A DNA stretch of 64,000 nucleotides from Liolophura sinensis (Eukaryota > Mollusca > Polyplacophora > Chitonida > Chitonidae). The DNA lies in NCBI RefSeq assembly GCF_032854445.1, contig NW_027017989.1, positions 62,001 through 126,000 of the forward strand, in the 5' to 3' direction. The notes below the pieces were generated by a model, which saw only the letters and a program-made list of their open reading frames with translations, searched no databases and was not told the origin of the DNA. The position numbers and the translations under genes are program-made. Below are positions 49,971 to 62,300 of this stretch, piece by piece (within the stretch, counting starts at the first letter, position 1; each line of letters opens with the position of its first letter).

Positions 49971-52161
49971 ATAACTTATAATGAAAAGTTGAATATAGTA
50001 ATGACCAGTCGCGATTGTACATAGTTAATGTAGCCGATTTCAATTCGCAAAAAGACCAGGCAAAAACACAAAAGTGGAAAAACTGTTCCAATGCTGCTGG
50101 TAAGAGGCTAATCCGACGTATTTTGTGACGAGAAATCGAATGGTGCAAACCGCGTTGCTCTCCGACCAATACTTTTGGCTGTAGCCACAAATGAATAATC
50201 AATGATGTCAAGATCACGTGCCCAGCAACGGCTCTTACTCCATGGAAACCAAGGAAATTTGCAATTTTTCAACAGCTGGAGATGCCTGGCCCAATTGCGC
50301 ATCCTTTGGCACCTTATTGATGTGGGTCAGTGTTCAATTGTACTTTTTACAGCGGATTGTATCAAGTACCTTTTGTTTTTTTTATATACAAATGGTGAGG
50401 TTTTTCTACATGTAGATAAAGACATTGAGTTTGTCTTCGACTTAGAAGTAAGCCATTTGCTGGGTGAGTTAAATGGGCTTGGCCCAAAGATTTGACGTCG
50501 TCTGGGCTACCGAAGGGCACATAACTTATAATGAAAAGTTGAATATAGTAATGACCAGTCGCGATTGTACATAGTTAATGTAGCCGATTTCAATTCGCAA
50601 AAAGAACAGGCAAAAATCCAAAAGTAGAAAAACTGTTCCAATGCTGCTGGTAAGAGGCTAATCCGACGTATTTTGTGACGAGAAATCGAATGGTGCAAAC
50701 CGCGTTGCTCTCCGACCAATACTTTTGGCTGTAGCCACAAATGAATAATCAATGATGTCAAGATCACGTGCCCAGCAACGGCTCTTACTCCATGGAAACC
50801 AAGGAAATTTGCAATTTTTCAACAGCTGGAGATACCTGGCCCAATTGCGCATCCTTTGGCACCTTATTGATGTGGGTCAGTGTTCAATTGTACTTTTTAC
50901 AGCTGATTGTATCAAGTACCTTTTGTTTTTTTTTTGATATACAAATGGTGTGGTTTTTCTACATGTAGATAAAGACATTGAGTTTGTCTTCGACTTAGAA
51001 GTAAGACATTTGCTGGGTGAGTTAAATGGGCTTGGCCCAAAGATTTGACGTCGTCTGGGCTACCGAAGGGCACATAACTTATAATGAAAAGTTGAATATA
51101 GTAATGACCAGTCGCGATTGTACATAGTTAATGTAGCCGATTTCAATTCGCAAAAAGACCAGGCAAAAATCCAAAAGTAGAAAAACTGTTCCAATGCTGC
51201 TGGTAAGAGGCTAATCCGACGTATTTTGTGACGAGAAATCGAATGGTGCAAACCGGGTTGCTCTCCGACCAATACTTTTGGCTGTAGCCACAAATGAATA
51301 ATCAATGATGTCAAGATCACGTGCCCAGCAACGGCTCTTACTCCATGGAAACCAAGGAAATTTGCAATTTTTCAACAGCTGGAGATGCCTGATACCAATT
51401 GCGCATCCTTTGGCACCTTATTGATGTGGGTCAGTGTTCAATTGTACTTTTTACAGCGGATTGTATCAAGTACCATTTGTTTTTTTTGATATACAAATGG
51501 TGTGGTTTTTCTACATGTAGATAAAGACATTGAGTTTGTCTTCGACTTAGAAGTAAGACATTTGCTGGGTGAGTTAAATGGGCTTGGCCCAAAGATTTGA
51601 CGTCGTCTGGGCTACCGAAGGGCACATAACTTATAATGAAAAGTTGAATATAGTAATGACCAGTCGCGATTGTACATAGTTAATGTAGCCGATTTCAATT
51701 CGCAAAAAGACCAGGCAAAAACACAAAAGTGGAAAAACTGTTCCAATGCTGCTGGTAAGAGGCTAATCCGACGTATTTTGTGACGAGAAATCGAATGGTG
51801 CAAACCGCGTTGCTCTCCGACCAATACTTTTGGCTGTAGCCACAAATGAATAATCAATGATGTCAAGATCACGTGCCCAGCAACGGCTCTTACTCCATGG
51901 AAACCAAGGAAATTTGCAATTTTTCAACAGCTGGAGATGCCTGGCCCAATTGCGCATCCTTTGGCACCTTATTGATGTGGGTCAGTGTTCAATTGTACTT
52001 TTTACAGCGGATTGTATCAAGTACCTTTTGTTTTTTTTATATACAAATGGTGTGGTTTTTCTACATGTAGATAAAGACATTGAGTTTGTCTTCGACTTAG
52101 AAGTAAGACATTTGCTGGGTGAGTTAAATGGGCTTGGCCCAAAGATTTGACGTCGTCTGGG
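49971..52161 (+). repeat. Mixed monomers, partner of 55.2-56.3 kb
   Basis: Monomer starts are 50202, 50752, 51305 and 51857. The pair 50202/50752 is the GGTGAGG then GATACCTGG order again. The 50752 copy shares with 55718, 4966 bp away, the rare ACAGCTGATTG (50901 and 55867), so the 50.2-51.3 kb and 55.2-56.3 kb segments share recent ancestry across nine monomers. Confidence 0.82.
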
Positions 52162-53819
52162 CTACCGAAGGGCACATAACTTATAATGAAAAGTTGAATA
52201 TAGTAATGACCAGTCGCGATTGTACATAGTTAATGTAGCCGATTTCAATTCGCAAAAAGAACAGGCAAAAATCCAAAAGTAGAAAAACTGTTCCAATGCT
52301 GCTGGTAAGAGGCTAATCCGACGTATTTTGTGACGAGAAATCGAATGGTGCAAACCGCGTTGCTCTCTGACCAATACTTTTGGCTGTAGCCACAAATGAA
52401 TAATCAATGATGTCAAGATCACGTGCCCAGCAACGGCTCTTACTCCATGGAAACCAAGGAAATTTGCAATTTTTCAACAGCTGGAGATGCCTTGCCCAAT
52501 TGCGCATCCTTTGGCACCTTATTGATGTGGGTCAGTGTTCAATTGTACTTTTTACAGCGGATTGTATCAAGTACCTTTTGTTTTTTTTTGATATACAAAT
52601 GGTGTGGTTTTTTATACATGTAGATAAAGACATTGAGTTTGTCTTCGACTTAGAAGTAAGACATTTGCTGGGTGAGTTAAATGGGCTTGGCCCAAAGATT
52701 TGACGTCGTCTGGGCTACCGAAGGGCACATAACTTATAATGAAAAGTTGAATATAGTAATGACCAGTCGCGATTGTACATAGTTAATGTAGCCGATTTCA
52801 ATTCGCAAAAAGACCAGGCAAAAATCCAAAAGTAGAAAAACTGTTCCAATGCTGCTGGTAAGAGGCTAATCCGACGTATTTTGTGACGAGAAATCGAATG
52901 GTGCAAACCGCGTTGCTCTCCGACCAATACTTTTGGATGTAGCCACAAGTGAATAATCAATGATGTCAAGATCACGTGCCCAGCAACGGCTCTTACTCCA
53001 TGGAAACCAAGGAAATTTGCAATTTTTCAACAGCTGGAGATGCCTGACCCAATTGCGCATCCTTTGGCACCTTATTGATGTGGGTCAGTGTTCAATTGTA
53101 CTTTTTACAGCGGATTGTATCAAGTACCATTTGTTTTTTTTGATATACAAATGGTGTGGTTTTTCTACATGTAGATAAAGACATTGAGATTGTCTTCGAC
53201 TTAGAAGTAAGACATTTGCTGGGTGAGTTAAATGGGCTTGGCCCAAAGATTTGACGTCGTCTGGGCTACCGAAGGGCACATAACTTATAATGAAAAGTTG
53301 AATATAGTAATGACCAGTCGCGATTGTACATAGTTAATGTAGCCGATTTCAATTCGCAAAAAGACCAGGCAAAAATCCAAAAGTGGAAAAAACTGTTCCA
53401 ATGCTGCTGGAAAGAGGCTAATCCGACGTATTTTGTGACGAGAAATCGAATGGTGCAAACCGCGTTGCTCTCCGACCAATACTTTTGGCTGTAGCCACAA
53501 ATGAATAATCAATGATGTCAAGATCACGTGCCCAGCAACGGCTCTTACTCCATCGAAACCAAGGAAATTTGCAATTTTTCAACAGCTGGAGATGCCTGGC
53601 CCAATTGCGCATCCTTTGGCACCTTATTGATGTGGGTCAGTGTTCAATTGTACTTTTTACAGCGGATTGTATCAAGTACCTTTTGTTTTTTTTTGATATA
53701 CAAATGGTGTGGTTTTTCTACATGTAGATAAAGACATTGAGTTTGTCTTCGACTTAGAAGTAAGACATTTGCTGGGTGAGTTAAATGGGCTTGGCCCAAA
53801 GATTTGACGTCGTCTGGGC
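52162..53819 (+). repeat. Trimer family, copy 1 (1658 bp)
   Basis: The order of marks is CTCTCTGACC (52364), TTTTGGATGTAGCCAC with ACAAGTG (about 52931), GCCTGACCC (52960 monomer), then an ACCAGGC/TGG monomer with GGAAAGAGG. Monomer starts are 52407, 52960 and 53512. Private changes are CCTTGCCC (about 52491), TTTTTTATACATG (about 52608), which spoils the palindrome, an extra A at about 53391, and CCATCGAAACC (53551). Confidence 0.82.
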
Positions 53820-55360
53820 TACCGAAGGGCACATAACTTATAATGAAAAGTTGAATATAGTAATGACCAGTCGCGATTGTACATAGTTAATGTAGCCGAT
53901 TTCAATTCGCAAAAAGAACAGGCAAAAATCCAAAAGTAGAAAAAACTGTTCCAATGCTGCTGGTAAGAGGCTAATCCGACGTATTTTGTGACGAGAAATC
54001 GAATGGTGCAAACCGCGTTGCTCTCTGACCAATACTTTTGGCTGTAGCCACAAATGAATAATCAATGATGTCAAGATCACGTGCCCAGCAACGGCTCTTA
54101 CTCCATGGAAACCAAGGAAATTTGCAATTTTTCAACAGCTGGAGATGCCTGGCCCAATTGCGCATCCTTTGGCACCTTATTGATGTGGGTCAGTGTTCAA
54201 TTGTACTTTTTACAGCGGATTGTATCAAGTACCTTTTGTTTTTTTTTGATATACAAATGGTGTGGTTTTTCTACATGTAGATAAAGACATTGAGTTTGTC
54301 TTCGACTTAGAAGTAAGACATTTGCTGGGTGAGTTAAATGGGCTTGGCCCAAAGATTTGACGTCGTCTGGGCTACCGAAGGGCACATAACTTATAATGAA
54401 AAGTTGAATATAGTAATGACCAGTCGCGATTGTACATAGTTAATGTAGCCGATTTCAATTCGCAAAAAGACCAGGCAAAAATCCAAAAGTAGAAAAACTG
54501 TTCCAATGCTGCTGGTAAGAGGCTAATCCGACGTATTTTGTGACGAGAAATCGAATGGTGCAAACCGCGTTGCTCTCCGACCAATACTTTTGGATGTAGC
54601 CACAAGTGAATAATCAATGATGTCAAGATCACGTGCCCAGCAACGGCTCTTACTCCATGGAAACCAAGGAAATTTGCAATTTTTCAACAGCTGGAGATGC
54701 CTGACCCAATTGCGCATCCTTTGGCACCTTATTGATGTGGGTCAGTGTTCAATTGTACTTTTTACAGCGGATTGTATCAAGTACCATTTGTTTTTTTTGA
54801 TATACAAATGGTGTGGTTTTTCTACATGTAGATAAAGACATTGAGATTGTCTTCGACTTAGAAGTAAGACATTTGCTGGGTGAGTTAAATGGGCTTGGCC
54901 CAAAGATTTGACGTCGTCTGGGCTACCGAAGGGCACATAACTTATAATGAAAAGTTGAATATAGTAATGACCAGTCGCGATTGTACATAGTTAATGTAGC
55001 CGATTTCAATTCGCAAAAAGACCAGGCAAAAATCCAAAAGTGGAAAAACTGTTCCAATGCTGCTGGAAAGAGGCTAATCCGACGTATTTTGTGACGAGAA
55101 ATCGAATGGTGCAAACCGCGTTGCTCTCCGACCAATACTTTTGGCTGTAGCCACAAATGAATAATCAATGATGTCAAGATCACGTGCCCAGCAACGGCTC
55201 TTACTCCATGGAAACCAAGGAAATTTGCAATTTTTCAACAGCTGGAGATGCCTGGCCCAATTGCGCATCCTTTGGCACCTTATTGATGTGGGTCAGTGTT
55301 CAATTGTACTTTTTACAGCGGATTGTATCAAGTACCTTTTGTTTTTTTTATATACAAATG
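53820..55360 (+). repeat. Trimer family, copy 2 (partial)
   Basis: Monomer starts are 54065, 54617 and 55168. The marks CTCTCTGACC (54022), TTTTGGATGTAGCCAC with ACAAGTG (about 54588) and GCCTGACCC (54617 monomer) repeat copy 1 at 1657-1658 bp. It ends inside monomer 55168, which changes to the GGTGAGG subtype. Confidence 0.82.
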
Positions 55361-56573
55361 GTGAGGTTTTTCTACATGTAGATAAAGACATTGAGTTTGT
55401 CTTCGACTTAGAAGTAAGCCATTTGCTGGGTGAGTTAAATGGGCTTGGCCCAAAGATTTGACGTCGTCTGGGCTACCGAAGGGCACATAACTTATAATGA
55501 AAAGTTGAATATAGTAATGACCAGTCGCGATTGTACATAGTTAATGTAGCCGATTTCAATTCGCAAAAAGAACAGGCAAAAATCCAAAAGTAGAAAAACT
55601 GTTCCAATGCTGCTGGTAAGAGGCTAATCCGACGTATTTTGTGACGAGAAATCGAATGGTGCAAACCGCGTTGCTCTCCGACCAATACTTTTGGCTGTAG
55701 CCACAAATGAATAATCAATGATGTCAAGATCACGTGCCCAGCAACGGCTCTTACTCCATGGAAACCAAGGAAATTTGCAATTTTTCAACAGCTGGAGATA
55801 CCTGTCCCAATTGCGCATCCTTTGGCACCTTATTGATGTGGGTCAGTGTTCAATTGTACTTTTTACAGCTGATTGTATCAAGTACCTTTTGTTTTTTTTG
55901 ATATACAAATGGTGTGGTTTTTCTACATGTAGATAAAGACATTGAGTTTGTCTTCGACTTAGAAGTAAGACATTTGCTGGGTGAGTTAAATGGGCTTGGC
56001 CCAAAGATTTGACGTCGTCTGGGCTACCGAAGGGCACATAACTTATAATGAAAAGTTGAATATAGTAATGACCAGTCGCGATTGTACATAGTTAATGTAG
56101 CCGATTTCAATTCGCAAAAAGACCAGGCAAAAATCCAAAAGTAGAAAAACTGTTCCAATGCTGCTGGTAAGAGGCTAATCCGACGTATTTTGTGACGAGA
56201 AATCGAATGGTGCAAACCGGGTTGCTCTCCGACCAATACTTTTGGCTGTAGCCACAAATGAATAATCAATGATGTCAAGATCACGTGCCCAGCAACGGCT
56301 CTTACTCCATGGAAACCAAGGAAATTTGCAATTTTTCAACAGCTGGAGATGCCTGGCCCAATTGCGCATCCTTTGGCACCTTATTGATGTGGGTCAGTGT
56401 TCAATTGTACTTTTTACAGCGGATTGTATCAAGTACCTTTTGTTTTTTTTATATACAAATGGTGTGGTTTTTCTACATGTAGATAAAGACATTGAGTTTG
56501 TCTTCGACTTAGAAGTAAGACATTTGCTGGGTGAGTTAAATGGGCTTGGCCCAAAGATTTGACGTCGTCTGGG
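55361..56573 (+). repeat. Segment interrupting the trimer family, partner of 50.4-51.4 kb
   Basis: It includes the ends of monomers 55168 (GGTGAGG/AAGCCATTTG), 55718 (GATACCTGTCCC, ACAGCTGATTG) and the start of 56269. The subtype order and the rare CTGATTG variant match the 50202-51305 monomers. Confidence 0.78.
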
Positions 56574-58226
56574 CTACCGAAGGGCACATAACTTATAATG
56601 AAAAGTTGAATATAGTAATGACCAGTCGCGATTGTACATAGTTAATGTAGCCGATTTCAATTCGCAAAAAGAACAGGCAAAAATCCAAAAGTAGAAAAAC
56701 TGTTCCAATGCTGCTGGTAAGAGGCTAATCCGACGTATTTTGTGACGAGAAATCGAATGGTGCAAACCGCGTTGCTCTCTGACCAATACTTTTGGCTGTA
56801 GCCACAAATGAATAATCAATGATGTCAAGATCACGTGCCCAGCAACGGCTCTTACTCCATGGAAACCAAGGAAATTTGCAATTTTTCAACAGCTGGAGAT
56901 GCCTGGCCCAATTGCGCATCCTTTGGCACCTTATTGATGTGGGTCAGTGTTCAATTGTACTTTTTACAGCGGATTGTATCAAGTACCTTTTGTTTTTTTT
57001 TGATATACAAATGGTGTGGTTTTTCTACATGTAGATAAAGACATTGAGTTTGTCTTCGACTTAGAAGTAAGACATTTGCTGGGTGAGTTAAATGGGCTTG
57101 GCCCAAAGATTTGACGTCGTCTGGGCTACCGAAGGGCACATAACTTATAATGAAAAGTTGAATATAGTAATGACCAGTCGCGATTGTACATAGTTAATGT
57201 AGCCGATTTCAATTCGCAAAAAGAACAGGCAAAAATCCAAAAGTAGAAAAACTGTTCCAATGCTGCTGGTAAGAGGCTAATCCGACGTATTTTGTGACGA
57301 GAAATCGAATGGTGCAAACCGCGTTGCTCTCCGACCAATACTTTTGGATGTAGCCACAAATGAATAATCAATGATGTCAAGATCACGTGCCCAGCAACGG
57401 CTCTTACTCCATGGAAACCAAGGAAATTTGCAATTTTTCAACAGCTGGAGATGCCTGACCCAATTGCGCATCCTTTGGCACCTTATTGATGTGGGTCAGT
57501 GTTCAATTGTACTTTTTACAGCGGATTGTATCAAGTACCATTTGTTTTTTTTGATATACAAATGGTGTGGTTTTTCTACATGTAGATAAAGACATTGAGA
57601 TTGTCTTCGACTTAGAAGTAAGACATTTGCTGGGTGAGTTAAATGGGCTTGGCCCAAAGATTTGACGTCGTCTGGGCTACCGAAGGGCACATAACTTATA
57701 ATGAAAAGTTGAATATAGTAATGACCAGTCGCGATTGTACATAGTTAATGTAGCCGATTTCAATTCGCAAAAAGACCAGGCAAAAATCCAAAAGTGGAAA
57801 AACTATTCCAATGCTGCTGGAAAGAGGCTAATCCGACGTATTTTGTGACGAGAAATCGAATGGTGCAAACCGCGTTGCTCTCCGACCAATACTTTTGGCT
57901 GTAGCCACAAATGAATAATCAATGATGTCAAGATCACGTGCCCAGCAACGGCTCTTACTCCATGGAAACCAAGGAAATTTGCAATTTTTCAACAGCTGGA
58001 GATGCCTGGCCCAATTGCGCATCCTTTGGCACCTTATTGATGTGGGTCAGTGTTCAATTGTACTTTTTACAGCGGATTGTATCAAGTACCTTTTGTTTTT
58101 TTTATATACAAATGGTGTGGTTTTTCTACATGTAGATAAAGACATTGAGTTTGTCTTCGACTTAGAAGTAAGACATTTGCTGGGTGAGTTAAATGGGCTT
58201 GGCCCAAAGATTTGACGTCGTCTGGG
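56574..58226 (+). repeat. Trimer family, copy 3, displaced (1653 bp)
   Basis: Monomer starts are 56819, 57371 and 57922. It has CTCTCTGACC (56776), TTTTGGATGTAGCCAC (about 57343, here with ACAAATG) and GCCTGACCC (57371 monomer), the same order as at 52162 and 53820. It is separated from copy 2 by about 1.2 kb of other monomers. The extra G in copies 1 and 2 (ACAAGTG) sets copy 3 apart. Confidence 0.82.
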
Positions 58227-59330
58227 CTACCGAAGGGCACATAACTTATAATGAAAAGTTGAATATAGTAATGACCAGTCGCGATTGTACATAGTTAATG
58301 TAGCCGATTTCAATTCGCAAAAAGAACAGGCAAAAATCCAAAAGTAGAAAAACTGTTCCAATGCTGCTGGTAAGAGGCTAATCCGACGTATTTTGTGACG
58401 AGAAATCGAATGGTGCAAACCGCGTTGCTCTCTGACCAATACTTTTGGCTGTAGCCACAAATGAATAATCAATGATGTCAAGATCACGTGCCCAGCAACG
58501 GCTCTTACTCCATGGAAACCAAGGAAATTTGCAATTTTTCAACAGCTGGAGATGCCTGGCCCAATTGCGCATCCTTTGGCACCTTATTGATGTGGGTCAG
58601 TGTTCAATTGTACTTTTTACAGCGGATTGTATCAAGTACCTTTTGTTTTTTTTTGATATACAAATGGTGTGGTTTTTCTACATGTAGATAAAGACATTGA
58701 GTTTGTCTTCGACTTAGAAGTAAGACATTTGCTGGGTGAGTTAAATGGGCTTGGCCCAAAGATTTGACGTCGTCTGGGCTACCGAAGGGCACATAACTTA
58801 TAATGAAAAGTTGAATATAGTAATGACCAGTCGCGATTGTACATAGTTAATGTAGCCGATTTCAATTCGCAAAAAGAACAGGCAAAAATCCAAAAGTAGA
58901 AAAACTGTTCCAATGCTGCTGGTAAGAGGCTAATCCGACGTATTTTGTGACGAGAAATCGAATGGTGCAAACCGCGTTGCTCTCTGACCAATACTTTTGG
59001 CTGTAGCCACAAATGAATAATCAATGATGTCAAGATCACGTGCCCAGCAACGGCTCTTACTCCATGGAAACCAAGGAAATTTGCAATTTTTCAACAGCTG
59101 GAGATGCCTGGCCCAATTGCGCATCCTTTGGCACCTTATTGATGTGGGTCAGTGTTCAATTGTACTTTTTACAGCGGATTGTATCAAGTACCTTTTGTTT
59201 TTTTTTGATATACAAATGGTGTGGTTTTTCTACATGTAGATAAAGACATTGAGTTTGTCTTCGACTTAGAAGTAAGACATTTGCTGGGTGAGTTAAATGG
59301 GCTTGGCCCAAAGATTTGACGTCGTCTGGG
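58227..59330 (+). repeat. Adjacent twin monomers (552 bp + 552 bp)
   Basis: The blocks 58227-58778 and 58779-59330 both carry CTCTCTGACC and a T9 GATATAC tract, and I found no difference between them. The same subtype opens the trimer copies upstream, so this looks like a recent single-monomer gain. Confidence 0.84.
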
Positions 59331-62300
59331 CTACCGAAGGGCACATAACTTATAATGAAAAGTTGAATATAGTAATGACCAGTCGCGATTGTACATAGTT
59401 AATGTAGCCGATTTCAATTCGCAAAAAGACCAGGCAAAAATCCAAAAGTGGAAAAACTGTTCCAATGCTGCTGGTAAGAGGCTAATCCGACGTATTTTGT
59501 GACGAGAAATCGAATGGTGCAAACCGCGTTGCTTTCCGACCAATACTTTTGGCTGTAGCCACAAATGAATAATCAATGATGTCAAGATCACGTGCCCAGC
59601 AACGGCTCTTACTCCATGGAAACCAAGGATATTTGCAATTTTTCAACAGCTGGAGATGCCTGGCCCAATTGTGCATCCTTTGGCACCTTATTGATGTGGG
59701 TCAGTGTTCAATTGTACTTTTTACAGCGGATTGTATCAAGTACCTTTTGTTTTTTTTGATATACAAATGGTGTGGTTTTTCTACATGTAGATAAAGACAT
59801 TGAGTTTGTCTTCGACTTAGAAGTAAGACATTTGCTGGGTGAGTTAAATGGGCTTGGCCCAAAGATTTGGCGTCGTCTGGGCTACCGAAGGGCACATAAC
59901 TTATAATGAAAAGTTGAATATAGTAATGACCAGTCGCGATTGTACATAGTTAATGTAGCCGATTTTAATTCGCAAAAAGACCAGGCAAAAATCCAAAAGT
60001 AGAAAAACTGTTCCAATGCTGCTGGTAAGAGGCTAATCCGACGTATTTTGTGACGAGAAATCGAATGGTGCAAACCGCGTTGCTCTCCGACCAATACTTT
60101 TGGCTGTAGCCACAAATGAATAATCAATGATGTCAAGATCACGTGCCCAGCAACGGCTCTTACTCCATGGAAACCAAGGAAATTTGCAATTTTTCAACAG
60201 CTGGAGATGCCTGGCCCAATTGTGCATCCTTTGGCACCTTATTGATGTGGGTCAGTGTTCAATTGTACTTTTTACAGCGGATTGTATCAAGTACCTTTTG
60301 TTTTTTTTGATATACAAATGGTGTGGTTTTTCTACATGTAGATAAAGACATTGAGTTTGTCTTCGACTTAGAAGTAAGACATTTGCTGGGTGAGTTAAAT
60401 GGGCTTGGCCCAAAGATTTGACGTCGTCTGGGCTACCGAAGGGCACATAACTTATAATGAAAAGTTGAATATAGTAATGACCAGTCGCGATTGTACATAG
60501 TTAATGTAGCCGATTTCAATTTGCAAAAAGAACAGGCAAAAATCCAAAAGTAGAAAAACTGTTCCAATGCTGCTGGTAAGAGGCTAATCCGACGTATTTT
60601 GTGACGAGAAATCGAATGGTGCAAACCGCGTTGCTCTCCGACCAATACTTTTGGCTGTAGCCACAAATGAATAATCAATGATGTCAAGATCACGTGCCCA
60701 GCAACAGCTCTTACTCCATGGAAACCAAGGAAATTTGCAATTTTTCAACAGCTGGAGATGCCTGGCCCATTTGCGCATCCTTTGGCACCTTATTGATGTG
60801 GGTCAGTGTTCAATTGTACTTTTTACAGCGGATTGTATCAAGTACCATTTGTTTTTTTTTATATACAAATGGTGTGGTTTTTCTACATGTAGATAAAGAC
60901 ATTGAGTTTGTCTTCGACTTAGAAGTAAGACATTTGCTGGGTGAGTTAAATGGGCTTGGCCCAAAGATTTGACGTCGTCTGGGCTACCGAAGGGCACATA
61001 ACTTATAATGAAAAGTTGAATATAGTAATGACCAGTCGCGATTGTACATAGTTAATGTAGCCGATTTCAATAAGCAAAAAGACCAGGCAAAAACACAAAA
61101 GTGGAAAAACTGTTCCAATGCTGCTGGTAAGAGGCTAATCCGACGTATTTTGTGACGAGAAATCGAATGGTGCAAACCGCGTTGCTCTCCGACCAATACT
61201 TTTGGCTGTAGCCACAAATGAATAATCAATGATGTCAAGATCACGTGCCCAGCAACGGCTCTTACTCCATGGAAACCAAGGAAATTTGCAATTTTTCAAC
61301 AGCTGGAGATGCCTGGCCCAATTGCGCATCCTTTGGCACCTTATTGATGTGGGTCAGTGTTCAATTGTACTTTTTACAGCGGATTGTATCAAGTACCTTT
61401 TGTTTTTTTTATATACAAATGGTGTGGTTTTTCTACATGTAGATAAAGACATTGAGTTTGTCTTCGACTTAGAAGTAAGACATTTGCTGGGTGAGTTAAA
61501 TGGGCTTGGCCCAAAGATTTGACGTCGTCTGGGCTACCGAAGGGCACATAACTTATAATGAAAAGTTGAATATAGTAATGACCAGTCGCGATTGTACATA
61601 GTTAATGTAGCCGATTTCAATAAGCAAAAAGAACAGGCAAAAATCCAAAAGTAGAAAAACTGTTCCAATGCTGCTGGTAAGAGGCTAATCCGACGTATTT
61701 TGTGACGAGAAATCGAATGGTGCAAACCGCGTTGCTCTCCGACCAATACTTTTGGCTGTAGCCACAAATGAATAATCAATGATGTCAAGATCACGTGCCC
61801 AGCAACGGTTCTTACTCCATGGAAACCAAGGAAATTTGCAATTTTTCAACAGCTGGAGATGTCTGGCCCAATTGCGCATCCTTTGGCACCTTATTGATGT
61901 GGGTCAGTGTTCAATTGTACTTTTTACAGCGGATTGTATCAAGTACCTTTTGTTTTTTTATATACAAATGGTGTGGTTTTTCTACATGTAGATAAAGACA
62001 TTGAGTTTGTCTTCGACTTAGAAGTAAGACATTTGCTGGGTGAGTTAAATGGGCTTGGCCCAAAGATTTGACGTCGTCTGGGCTACCGAAGGGCACATAA
62101 CTTATAATGAAAAGTTGAATATAGTAATGACCAGTCGCGATTGTACATAGTTAATGTAGCCGATTTCAATTCGCAAAAAGAACAGGCAAAAATCCAAAAG
62201 TAGAAAAACTGTTCCAATGCTGCTGGTAAGAGGCTAATCCGACGTATTTTGTGACGAGAAATCGAATGGTGCAAACCGCGTTGCTCTCCGACCAATACTT

